Shown here piece by piece: positions 10,435 to 41,983 of a DNA stretch of 64,000 bases; the stretch's first letter is position 1; every line of letters starts with the position of its first letter. Below the pieces are notes generated by a model. The model was not told the DNA's origin and did no database searches. It was given only the letters and a program-made list of their open reading frames with translations. A program made the translations under genes and the position numbers. The stretch is from positions 1,032,542-1,096,541 of the forward strand of contig NW_019774736.1 in assembly GCF_001039355.2 (NCBI RefSeq). The letters run 5' to 3'. Origin of the DNA: Lingula anatina (taxonomy: Eukaryota; Brachiopoda; Lingulata; Lingulida; Lingulidae).

Positions 10435-13400
10435 ATGGACAAGGGTGATAGGAGTTCTAGCAAGGTGTTTTTTCTTTATTATTATGTATTTCCTTATATA
10501 TTATATATTTTTTTAAAACAAAAAATGACTTTTTTTTCTTTCATTCCAGAGACAGCCACTGGCTGATGCCAATGGAGTTCTACAATCTAGACTTCCCAAG
10601 CCATCTGGCCTGAAACCACCTTCTCAACTGAGACCTCCATCCTCCCTGAAACCCCCATCTGTATCTGCAAAGAGGATGAGAAGTCCAGACTTGGTAAGCC
10701 AACAAAGAACACATTTTAATTTAGATTTACTTTTAATAAAAAAAAAGAATAGAGTAGAGAGAGAGTTTGATATCATTTTCAAAGTATACAGAGATCACTT
10801 ACTCTCTTTTAATCAGGAAATGGACCAGAAATGTCAGAAACTTGACGACTCCACCAGTTCCAATACAAGTGTGGAGAGTGCAAGAAGTAGTACAGGGAGC
10901 ACCAAAGGGAGCAGTGCTAAACCTGGAATTGTAACCAGGAAACCTCCAGCTAAGACAGGTCTAGTCAACACCAGGGTAGGAAGCACTGCCACTAGAGGGA
11001 TTGTGAAACCATCAATAAGACCAGCTGCAACCAAACCTGCAGTGACAGCAGCTAAGAGAGGTAAGATGTTCCAAATATCAGTACAGACAAACAAAGAGAA
11101 GGAAATTTTAAAACTTGTTAATTTTTTATTTTTTATTTTACCTTTTTAAGGGATAAATTGATGGCAAGGAAGATGATACACATTTTACTGGCACTTTCAG
11201 TGCCTCTTATATTCCTCTCTACTTGACCCATCAATGTAAAGGACTCAGTAATTGTAAAGTCAATTGTCAGTTCCTTTTCACTTTACCCTATTTCTTACAA
11301 TCACAGCCTTCATGCAGGATCTTATGAATTTGTAATTTTGGTACTAATTTTATCATTTTGTTTCCATGTGTGCATGCATGCATGATAAAAATGATGATAA
11401 TACTAATGCTTAAAAAAGAACCCTGACTAGTAATTCTTTTTGATACAAAGACTTGTTCAGACTTTACTCCACCTATCCAACCACCACCACAAATGCACAT
11501 ACCAGACATGCTGAAACTGTCGGTCCACCAGAGTTCTCCAACAGGTCCTTGTCTTGGCTGCCGCCTTTGCTTGGGGCCAGGACGTGTTGAGTTCTTTAAT
11601 CTCTCCCTCAGTACATCTCCAGGTGTTCCTTTGCTAACCTCTTTTTCTCTTTCCCTGTGGGCTGTAGTCTAGGGCTTGTCTGGTTACATTTGTCTACTAG
11701 TGATCTTTTCTCAGTGTGTGCCCTATCCATTTCCATTTCCTTTTCTTCATATCTTTGGAAATTCCTTCTTGACCTGTTCTTTTAAACAGTTCTTTGTTGC
11801 TCATCTTGTTTGGCCACCAGATTTTCAGAATTCTTCATAGGCCTTTATTTACAAAGGTTTGTAGTTTATTTATAAGGCTTTTGTTGTTTTTCTAAGTTTC
11901 TGCTCCATACAGAAAGGCCTTGTTTAAATTCGAGTTAAATATACAGATTTTGGTTTTTGTTGAGATTTGCTTTGAGTTCCTGATTGGTCTTAGTGTTGCA
12001 TATGCATTTCTGGCTTTGCCTAACCTGGCTTCTACATTCTGTTCAGCACCTCCATCTGCACTGACAATGCTCTCAAGGTAGGTAAATTCCTTCATAATTT
12101 TAGTTTTGGCCATGTTGATTTTTAGGCCAACTTCTTCTGCGTACCTTTGCAGGTTATCTGTTTTCTCTGCATCTGTTGGTGTGTTGTTGATAGTAGGCAT
12201 AGGTCGTCAGCAAAGTCCAGATCTTCAGGTTGCTTTGTGAAGGTCCACTGTATCCCTGTTTAAGCTTCATGTATTGTTTTTGTCATCACCCTGTCAGTGG
12301 CTACTAAGAAGCGCATAGGCAATAGTAGGCATCCCTGCCATACTCCTGTGCTCATATCGAACTCTTGGGTGAGAAGGTTGTTGTGTATTACTTGTCCTTT
12401 GAAACCTGTATACATGCTTTTAATAATGTTTTCTATCTTCTGCCAATTCCAATACTTCTTAGCAAAAACAAAAGTAGGTGAGTGAAGATTTCAGTATAAG
12501 ATGATACTGAAAAGTATTCATAATGATTAGATCCTTACTTTTCAAAAATTCTGACAGTTTTGACCCCAGTGTAAATTACCAATTAACAGCTTTAGTTGTG
12601 TGCATGTTTAAAAGTACATAAGATCTAGATGAAACCATCAACAGGATTTGAAAAAAAAAGTGCTAGTAAGGATCTGATCAGTTACTAGATATTGTTAGCC
12701 GAGTTCACAACTAGGTTAAAATTAACTGGAAAAAGTCCAACTGACATCACCAGATGACCAGGTGTTCCCTGTTTGATATGGGGGCAGGATGCTATCAGTT
12801 AGTCCAGCTGGTAAACAATACCTAACATATCTTTTGGGAATGTAGAATAGCAGTAAAACTTCTATTTCAGAATGTGCTGTAAATCAAGCCCCTAGGGGAG
12901 GAGGTCACTAGCCCACTTAATGTCATGTACTCAGTATATCTGAATAGACATCTTCAAGGGGTGGCACTTTATGTCATATTTTATGTGAAATTTTTCTTTG
13001 GGGCGTTTAAGAACAAAAGACAAGGGTGGGACAATTTTATCGGTATACGATGGCTTCATTTTTATTGAATGAATAGAATCTTTATAGTTCTGTTCATTTT
13101 AACAGTTCATGATAGAGGTTATAAAAGTTAATCTTTGGAGAGGAAAAATATGGTATTAGTCTGTTATTGTGATCCTGTGTTATAGGTGAAAAGGCCCTAT
13201 TAGAAATTGTAACAGTTGATGAAAAATGTCGGAAGATGAAAGGCAAGCTGTCTGCTAGAGTCAACATGTGGGATAGCACTTTGTGATGTGTCTATATGCC
13301 AGCTTGGACATTTCTTCCATAAATAATGTTGCACAAACTGTGATATAGAGGTTATGAAAATCTTCTTTTACTAGGATGAAATGGATTTGATTCCTGGACA

Positions 13401-16400
13401 AGAGTTAGTTTTGTCTTGTTTCGTTTGAAAAGAAGATAATGGACCAGTATATAGATGAAGACAGAAAAAAAGACAGATATGACTTTGCTAATTAAATGGA
13501 GGAAAATGCTGAAAGTCGTAAAATGGATGGGAATTATTCTTCCCATATCAATATGAGCACAGTGAAAAAAGTTTGTGGTATTAATGAAGTTAGTAAGAAA
13601 GTGTTGTCTTTTGGCAAAGATGATGGGCATGGTGAAAGCGAATACGAGAACAAAACTGAAAATAGGAGTGATGATGTAACTACCCCAAGAAGCATGAACA
13701 TTGATAATGAATGTACTAGTACTGGTCAAGTTGGCTCAAAAAGTTTCATACCTAAACCCATGACTGGACAAGAAAGAAAACTGAAAGAACCATCTTTGAT
13801 AAACCATAAACTTGGAAAGATAAAAGAACCAACTGTTAGAGTGAAGATAAAAGAAAAGAAGTGCCTAATTGTTGGACCATACATCCAAGTTGTTGATGAA
13901 CCCAGTTTAGTATTGTCATGCCTTTTTTTATTGTGGACACTATTTCTAGTTATCTCTTGTTTGCCAATACAATACAGGTTTATATTGACCTGCAGTAAGC
14001 CATATCACATGAGACTACCTTGTAATGGGTATTCAACATGATGTCATCAGCTCTCATGTTATGGGTTAATCATGGGTGCACTGTAAATTGTAGTCTGCAA
14101 TGCACTCCAGGGCATAATTTATAGACCTTTGCAATAAAGAAAGAATTCTAGGGATCTTCACAGTTTATCTGTAACATATCTTTACAATTTATAGATTTTA
14201 TCTTATCTAGCACCACTGTCAAGGGCGACCAGCACAGGTTCATTGAACAAGAAGCCTGCCCCATCTGCCACGAAGGCACCAGCAACTAAACCCACGACTG
14301 CAGCGCCAGCAGGTAGAAAAATGTATAATTCACCATCCAGTTAAAATTGTTTAATGTATCATCTGTTGTAGTTACTGAAAGTTGTGTCCACTTCTCCATT
14401 CTTTGTGCTAAGCAACCTTGTAGTAATAACTTTGTCTTAAGATTTCAATTTTCTATTAATTAGAATGACACTTTATTTTTAATTGTACTCTGTGTTTGCA
14501 GAATAAAAACAGGCCACTTCTACATAAAAACCTATTTAGGTAAATCTGATTTACCATAGGTAGTTTAACAAATTGGCTTATCAGAAGGAAGATTAATATT
14601 AAGAAAATACGAGTAAAACTTGCATGGAAAACTTTTTCTTTTAGGTGGCAAGAAGCGCCAGCCATGGGATCTGAAAGGTCGTCTGCAAGACATGGAAAAC
14701 ATCCTGTCCGACAACCAGGCCAACAACGCGGAGTTGCGCAATGTTCTGGAGAACAACAACGCCCGTATTGCAATGCTAGAGTCCATCAACCAGCAGTTAC
14801 AGGGGACAGTGCAGCAGAAGGAACTGCAGACCAAGGAAGTGTCTCAGGAGGTGGAAGAGCTGCAGAGGAAACTCAGGTCAGTTACCCTGGTTTAGATAGA
14901 TGATTGTATTTCTAACTGCCCCTTGGCTGTCAATAAGATGAAAACATTTTGTCAGCAACATCATAAAGTTATGAGATGGATGGTACAACCTTGTGAAAGT
15001 TTATTTGATTTGACCTATAGATTTCAGTTGAATTTTAGAGGTACATTATAGTGATAGAAGTAGTATCAAGGAAAATTTTACTTTTTGCTGTCAGAAGTAT
15101 TGAGGAATGTATTAATTATTACCATTGAGGTAAGAAATAAATAAAGATATCCAAGATTGTCACATCACTTCATGTCTTAATTCGTATTTTTAGGTTAAAC
15201 CAGGAAGAGATAGAAACTAGCACCAGAAAGTTGAATAGGGAGATAGAAGACTTGAAGTTCAGCAAGTCTACATTAGAGAGACAGAGGGAGACACTAGAGG
15301 GTGAACTGAGTGCAGGAAAACAAGAGATCTCTGGGCTGAAGTCAACAGTTGCACAACTCACATCAGCTCAGGCTGGACTGAATGCAGAACTCACTGCAAC
15401 AAAGGTATGTGACATTACATTATCATACATTGTAAATATTGAAATCAGTGTTACATAATCAGTTAATAACCTAAACCATAAAAATGTGTTAAAACATTTT
15501 GTTTTCAGAATGAAAATTATTATTGAATAGAGAAGTTGGTGTTAGCTCATTAAAAAGCCCTTGGTGTTATTTCTGTTCTCTCTTTCAGCTCTGCTTAGAG
15601 CAAGCTGTCCAGGCAGGGAAGCTGAAGGATGAAGAGATAGCAAGCTTGAAAAAGGTGGTTGCAGGTCAACAAGAAATTATTGCTAATTGCAATGCAGAAA
15701 TGAGAGCACACGAGACAGAAAGAAGGAAATTACATAACACAATTCAGGAACTGAAGGTAGTGTAAGGCTTAACAGAGCATTTTTTTTATTCTTGGACACT
15801 GAAATGACAAATAATAAGATGCAGATAGGCTGAAGACAGTGTTGCCTACCATTATCAGCGAAGATCAATGTGGATATGTCAAAAATCGTGGAGCTGCTCA
15901 GACTTTACGTGCAATAGATGTTATCATGGAATTTATAAATGCTAATAATATGAAATGTATCTTGTTAGCAGTCGATTATGAGAAGGCATATGATGGTATC
16001 TCTAAAGAATTTATGTTGGGAGCTTTGAAACTGTTTGGTTTTGGTATGTCATTGATTAAATGGGTACAAGTTATAAATGAAAATGCTCACAATCATATTT
16101 TTTTATAATGGATGGATAACTAAGGATATCAAACTTGAATGTGGATTGGACAAGGTTGTCCTTTAAGTCCTTCGTTATTTATCATTGCTTGTGAACTTCT
16201 CTCTTGTAAGATCCGCCAGTCAAAAAATATCCATGGTTTTCAAATACCAGGTACAACAGAGGAATCAAAACTTTTTCAGTATGCTGATGACTTAACTGTC
16301 TTTCTTGGAGATGTAAATTCTTTTGGGCAGGTTATGGATGTTTTGAAAGAATTTTATAGAGTCTGAAGGTGAATGTTAAAAAGACTGAAGGGTTATGGCT

Positions 16401-19400
16401 AGGAGTGTGGAAAAATTGAAATGACAAACTTGCAGATGTAAAATGGAAGCATGCACCTGCGAATTTTATAAAGATATTAGGTGTAACTTTTAGTACTACA
16501 GTTAAAGTTGTACATAAAACTATGACAACTATGAGAGAAAAATTAAAAAAATGTGAAAATATTGTGAAATTATGGTCTTTAAGAAACATAACAGTCATTG
16601 GCAAGTTTATTTTAGCTAAGTCATCATTGTTGTCACAATTTTCATATTTAGTGCAAGCATTACCAGAAAATACCAGAATGCTTTACCAGAAAATATTTTG
16701 AATCTTATTAACACATTTATGTTTAAATTTTTGTGGAGCAAAGGGAAATTTAAAAAGGCTGATCTGAAAAAATGCCCAGATAAGGTTAAAAGAAATCTTC
16801 TTGTTCAAGAATATTCAAATAGTGGCTTAAATATGATCAATGCTTATAACCTACAAACAGCATTTGCCATTAAATGGGTGGTTAAGTTAAGTTCTCCTGG
16901 GAATGGTCACTGGAGAGTTATCCCAAATTACTTGTATGGGCAGTTAGGAAAAGGTTTAAGTGTGTTCTGTAGTAATATTAACCCAGAAAATATGGTTAAT
17001 CTTGATCTTTGTGGCGAGTTCTATCAACAAATTCTGAAGTTATGGATAAGGCACAGCGATTGTAAAGATGAATCTATTTTGTGGAACAATACTTATATCA
17101 TGCGGAATAATTTACCTTTATGTTTTAGTAGTTGGATAAAAAATGGAATTATTCATATTAAAGATTTAGTTAGAGAAAATAGACTGTGTACTTATGAAGA
17201 AATTTCACAGATAGTTGGGCGGAATGGAATTACTTACCTTTATGGAATATCAGGTTTTAAGAAATTGTATTACTCATCAGTTAATTGAGGATTATGGTAA
17301 ATCAGGAGAGTATAAGCTAACCTTTAAAGGAATTCAAGTGCAAGATATTACTTCTAGAGAATTAAGATTAAAACTTGTTTTGAATAAATTAGAAAATATT
17401 ATATTCCTTATTGTTAATGAAAGAGTACCAAGTGTAGTGTGGAATAACATATTTTTGGCATGTACTCAATCTGTAATTAGAGCGGTGCAGTGGAAAATTT
17501 TGCATGGAATTTATCCAACAGGAAAATACTAAAAGAAATGTAAGATTTCAGAACATGATGTATGCAAATACTGTCCTTCTGTACAGGATGATATTTTTTA
17601 CTTCTTTGTAGAATGTCCAAGAATTTCAAAAATATGGAAATTAACAAACTGTAAAAAAACTTAGTAGAGAAGAAAAAATAGGAAACATACATTTATCAAC
17701 AGAAATGTACAAAAAAGTAATGGTAGCCAAATTTATTATTCATCAGTATAAATTTAGAAATAGAAGAACTGATATCGAGGCATTTTTTGTGCATTATTAT
17801 GGTTTATTTTAATCTGTACCTAATTGGTAAATAAATTTTAATAAAAAAAAAAGAAGCAGATGTTAATTATTAGGTAAAATAACAAAGAACATTGTGGCTA
17901 TTTATCCTCTTGGATATTAAAGCTGAAGTTAAACTACATTATGTCTTCCTCTGGTCTTAGGGAAACATCCGTGTGTTCTGTCGTGTGCGTCCACTGCTGG
18001 TTGATGAGACTCTGGGGACAGATGGTGTCATACCCCACATCAACTTCCCTGACACCAAGGAGCAGAAAATGCTGGAGATAGAAAAAGTGGGAGATGCGGC
18101 TCTCAATGAGGTAACATGATGTCTATATTGTTATGGTGCTTGGGTGTCGAGTATCATATCACATTCTAATGCTGAAAAGGTTTTGTTGTTGGTGTTGAGA
18201 ACAAAAAAGTAATTTTTTCTTTGACATCAGCAAAGTGGGATATGATAAATTAAAGTATTTTTTCTCAATTTTCCAAATAACAATATGGGCACTGCCACAA
18301 ATAACATTGTCTATTCTTCATGCTAAATTTTATTTCTGGTAATATAATTCCTATTAGGAATAATACCATTCCTTATTATAACCTTAACATTTTTCAATTA
18401 TTTACTTCTCACGGAGTATTCATTTGATTTTACATGTTCTTTCAGAGCACTGTAAGTGCCAGGCGTGGAGGCAACAACTGCCAGGGCAAATTTGACTTCA
18501 GTTTTGACCGTGTCTTTGCCCCAGACTCCACACAGGCTCAGGTATTTGAAGAGATCTCCCAGCTAGTGCAGAGTGTCCTGGATGGGTACAATGTGTGCAT
18601 CTTTGCATATGGACAGACGGGCTCAGGAAAGACACACACCATGGAAGGCGGCTCTGATAATGCAGCAGAAAACAGGGGTATGATACCCAGGGCAGTGGCA
18701 CAGATATTCCAGACGGGACGGGAGCTGGAGGAGAAAGGGTGGAAGGTGAGTACCCCCATGAATAGTTTTATGGGGAAGGACAATTGGCAGATTCATTTCT
18801 TGTCACTTTAAATTACTAGATTACAAGTTTGCAGTTCATGCCAGAAAACATTCTCTGCATTTTTAGATTGCTGAATTTGAATCGTATTATTATTTACTGT
18901 GATGGGGTGAAGTTTCAGTAATGGTATACAGGTGATGTTTTATGTGTCTTATTCTTCCAGTATACATTTGAGGCTTCGTTCCTAGAGATTTACAATGAAA
19001 CCATCAGAGACCTACTTGGTAATGGTAAAGATGACCAAAAGTATGACATCAAGATGACAGGAAGCAACTCCAATGATGTCATGGTCACCAACCTGACTCT
19101 TGTCCCTGTCAGTTCAGAAAATCAGGTGAGATTGTCCTTAACTAAAGCTCCTGAAACATAGACCTGCAGTTCATTGGAACCATGGAAGATTTTAAGAGGT
19201 TTGACCAATGATAATTTGGATGTAAGGCTTTAGGGCAGTGTTGGTGATGATTACCTGCAATTTTTAGTTTTATCAAAGATGATAAAAATGTTTGCATAAT
19301 TTTTCATTTTTTTCCTTTGATTAAATATTTTATGGTTTATTTATTGTCCTTTGTGATGTCAGGTCCATTCACTGCTGGAGAAGGCATCTCACAACCGTGC

Positions 19401-20647
19401 AGTGGCAGAAACCAAGTGTAATGAAAGGTCATCGCGAAGTCATAGTGTGTTCAGACTGAAACTTACAGGCAGCAATGAGCTAACTGGGGAAGGATGCCAA
19501 GGTAGTATGCATAGCGAGTTTTAAATCTTAAGTGTTCTGAGGAGGAGCAAGATGGAAAGGGATATTCTTTAAGATTTTTTCTGCCCTAAAGAATATAAGT
19601 TAAAAGGATGAAAACACTAAAGTGGCTGTTAGCAGTTGAAATCCATTGCAGTTTTTTAATATTTCATGTATCCGGCAATCACTTTGAGTTCTATAATTTT
19701 CTTTCTAGGTACACTGAATCTGATAGATCTTGCTGGCAGTGAGAGGCTGAAGGAGTCTGGCTCAGAGGGACAGAGATTGAAAGAGACACAGGCCATCAAC
19801 AAAAGTCTCAGTAACCTGGGGAATGTAATCATGGCTCTGGCTAATAAGGTACTACTCTTGTAAAAAGTTACCTTTTTTAACTAAAAAAGATCATGACATA
19901 GTAGAAATTAATTTTCAGTGGCAAAATCTGGTAAATTGAGCATGACACTGATGTTTGAAAGATGCTCTGCTTGTAATATTAGACAGTAATTCTAATAAAA
20001 TTCTCATCATTGACTGGCATTTCTTATGTTATTGTGTGATCTTGTGTACCCAGTGGAATGTGTGAAACATAATGTAGTTTTTTTATTTTTATGATTCAAT
20101 TTTAAGGGAGTATTCATTTTAGTTTTTATTGATTTGTTTTGTAAAGCATGATTAGATGTTTAATGGATGTGTCCTTTAGTGGTTTCACCATAATTTATAT
20201 TATAATTGATATTGAAGCACTTACTTTTATTAAAATTATTTTCAGGAATCACATATACCATACCGAAACAGTAAGCTGACCTACCTGCTCCAAAACTCTC
20301 TGGGAGGTAACAGTAAAACTCTCATGTTTGTCAACATCTCACCAAAAGAAGAAAACATCCAAGAGACCCTCTGTTCTCTGCGATTTGCTACAAAAGTGAG
20401 TTTTGCACACAATTTTAGATATTTTTTGGCAAGGTTAATTCTGTTAACAATATCTCATGTGGCACCTTATTAAGACTGCCAAGAAGAAAGTTTTCCATTC
20501 TCACTTGTAAAAACTTTTTTGTCTGATGAAGAAAACTGCTTATAACTGACAAAAAAATTATCCCTGTGTTCTCTGTACTTCAAAGTTTTGTTTTATTTTT
20601 AGGTTAATCAGTGCAGTATAGGGACAGCCACCAAGAAGGTGAAGTAG
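10435..20647 (+). CDS. KIFC1: Kinesin-14 C-terminal motor (KIFC1/HSET-like)
   Basis: Fourteen exons join in frame to 739 aa: 10435-10464, 10550-10693, 10817-11060, 14211-14312, 14645-14876, 15194-15404, 15589-15756, 17961-18110, 18446-18745, 18961-19125, 19363-19501, 19709-19848, 20246-20395 and 20603-20647. Residues 1 to about 175 are a basic Lys/Pro/Ser-rich tail, the expected microtubule-binding region. Residues about 180-375 are coiled coil, opening with [12 protein letters not shown]. The kinesin-14 neck [14 protein letters not shown] (about 375-388) leads into the motor. P-loop GQTGSGKT is at about 483-490, switch [10 protein letters not shown] at about 602 and switch II DLAGSE near 635. 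The protein ends a few residues after [13 protein letters not shown], as expected for a C-terminal motor. The family is minus-end directed and acts in spindle assembly. Two introns carry LINE insertions (11061-14210 and 15757-17960). The first 10-residue exon is the least certain part. Confidence 0.93.
11503..11526. repeat. Solo terminal-repeat fragment matching the 21338-21699 element
   Basis: These 24 bases match exactly the inverted complement of the right terminus of the element at 21338-21699 (core CAGACATGCTGAAACTGTCG). It abuts the 3' end of the RTE-like coding remnant. Only this end is visible. Confidence 0.5.
11527..12430 (-). mobile_element. RTE-like non-LTR retrotransposon, 5'-truncated and decayed
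   Basis: Reading the minus strand, reverse-transcriptase motifs appear in order: GVWQGC and [10 protein letters not shown] (about 12400-12200), then [12 protein letters not shown] and [19 protein letters not shown], then LYGAET near 11892, and the C-terminal signature [11 protein letters not shown] with PQGKRKRG and RNTWR (about 11780-11600). The frame is broken by stop codons and shifts, so it is a dead copy. The order and wording of these motifs are typical of RTE-type elements in invertebrates. It lies antisense inside a KIFC1 intron. The endonuclease half is missing. Confidence 0.8.
13496..14041 (+). other. Orphan open frame in KIFC1 intron 3
   Basis: A 181-codon frame starts with ATG directly after an in-frame TAA. 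Its first 140 or so residues are hydrophilic and Lys/Ser/Glu-rich, with [19 protein letters not shown] resembling in style the basic tail of the adjacent kinesin, while the end is hydrophobic and non-coding-like. No clear phase-1 acceptor/donor pair places it between KIFC1 exons 3 and 4. It may be an alternative tail exon, a decayed element, or chance. Confidence 0.2.
15827..17850 (+). mobile_element. L1/Tx1-like LINE, 5'-truncated, inside KIFC1 intron 7
   Basis: The insertion opens mid reverse transcriptase at [17 protein letters not shown], continues with [13 protein letters not shown], then after a frameshift [13 protein letters not shown] and the catalytic [13 protein letters not shown], and ends with the long C-terminal region ([20 protein letters not shown]-type [16 protein letters not shown]). 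It terminates in AATAAA-type sequence and an A-rich tail near 17841-17850. Candidate target duplications flank it: AAGATGCAGAT at 15816-15826 and AAGAAGCAGAT at 17851-17861 (one mismatch). Frameshifts and stops show it is inactive. Sense orientation relative to the host gene. Confidence 0.85.
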
Positions 20648-22370
20648 GTACATTGACAGTGACATTCTCACAGTAGTCATCCAGCTATAATGTGCCACAT
20701 GGAATGAAGAGTTATGTTTGAATTCCTACCAATTTTACAGCCTATCATATACACAATCTGGCTACTGTTGGACACCACGTTTTATTGGACACCTGAATTG
20801 TGCCACACGTTGGGTGATATTAACATCACTTGAATGCATGCTGTAATATGGCTATTTTCAGTGACAGTTTACTTGTATGTGACTGGTGAATGTGGGAATG
20901 TGTAAGGTGCCCACTGTGCTATATGTTAAATGCATACTATTTGCAAGCCTATTGGTTTGCACTTTTTAGGTACAGCTGGGTATGATTTTTAGTAAGTTGA
21001 ATTTGTATACATTAACATTTTAGTAAGCTATAACATAAATGTCAATTTTTTTACGTGACAGCCCAGTTTTCACCGAGTTGCATATGGCAGTGTTTTCATT
21101 GTAACTTCTCACTTATGCTGGTTGATTTTACTGCTCATGTCAAATGGGTCATCTGCATGATTTTATCAAGTACTTTTTTAGTCAGTGAGATGACGAAACC
21201 TGCCAATGTATTTGGTGCTGGTCTTTCATGATAAAGCATGGGCCAATTTTACACACAATATATTTTTAATTTTTATTTTGGTCTGATTATATGCATTGAA
21301 ATTATTTATGCACATAATTTTGAATACACTGAAGTATCAGACATGCTGAAAACTTTTCAGAATGGCCGGACATTTGGACCGGCAGTAATGAAAAATTTAC
21401 CGGACCGAATGGATTTTTGTCGGACTGAAAATCACTCTGTTCGTTTGAGACAGATACTGCCAGTACGATAAGGGTAGCTTACTTTGTTTGTGAATGTGAT
21501 AGGTTTGAAATGGAAGGGAAAAACGCTTTGTGTTTTATATAATTTTATTAGTGACGTATGTTGAATGATGACTGTAAATTCAAAATTGCGGCTCTTAAAA
21601 CTCTAGTCGGTCCTTTGGACCGACCAAGTCCAATTTTTTACCGGTCCAGACAAATTTTCCCAGTCATGACCGATCGGACCGACAGTTTCAGCATGTCTGA
21701 AGTATTGTCTTTCTAGAAAAGTGAATTTGACAATGTTTATGTGTAGCTTTCATCATTTTTTGCGCTGCAGTTTATTAGCATTTTTTATATTTTTTGTTTT
21801 CACTTGAAATATATTATTTTTAAAGTAGACAAAAACTGATTTTATAACTGGACAAGTCACACTGTATTTGAAACTTCAAGAATGTCTTCTAGCAAATTAT
21901 TTTCTTTTTGTTAATATCAAAGAATCTATTCTAAAATCTGTAAGTAGTATAGCAGCAGTGTAGCCACAATAAAATATCAGTGAGATAAGGATATAATCTA
22001 AGTTACCTATATCTAAACATATAATATGAGCAGCTTACAGTTATTGGACTTTATGTTTTGTAGATAAGGTTGATGCTTCCTTCTTATTCCAAAAGAGCAC
22101 CTAGGATTGCTGGTCTATAGGCTGCTAAATGTGCTCAAGCACTGATCCCAATAAATGTATATGCTACACATTGTCTTCTCGTCTACAGCTGATGACAAGT
22201 TTATCATCATGTTGACTAGTGGAATTGCTAAGAGTAAATGAGCGTTTCCAAAGGTTTTTTGTTCAGATATGGATTAAAATTGTCTGACTTCAGCTACACA
22301 TAATTTCCCTATATTAGTCATTTTTCCTGAAGAATATGTAACAGCTCCTTGAAAATGATGATTCAGAATT
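20648..22370. other. Convergent 3' intergenic region, KIFC1 and GALE-1
   Basis: This contains the 3' UTR and polyadenylation regions of both converging genes and one inverted-repeat element (21338-21699). No other gene is seen. Confidence 0.5.
21338..21699. mobile_element. 362-bp palindromic MITE with 6-bp target duplication
   Basis: Both ends carry CAGACATGCTGAAA as inverted repeats, and the similarity extends inward through CCGGTCC-type blocks. AAGTAT occurs immediately outside each end (21332-21337 and 21700-21705), a convincing target-site duplication. No coding capacity. The CAG terminus and duplication length would fit a hAT-like or similar DNA-transposon derivative; the superfamily is not certain. 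Confidence 0.75.

Positions 22371-41983
<19,613 letters not shown>

Noticed and set aside
10834-11094. Minus-strand hydrophobic open frame over KIFC1 exon 3
   Set aside because: It is the reverse complement of a Lys/Ala/Pro/Thr-rich exon, which gives Val/Leu runs; not a gene.
14565-14834. Cys-rich minus-strand frames over KIFC1 exon 5
   Set aside because: Antisense shadow of the coiled-coil exon.
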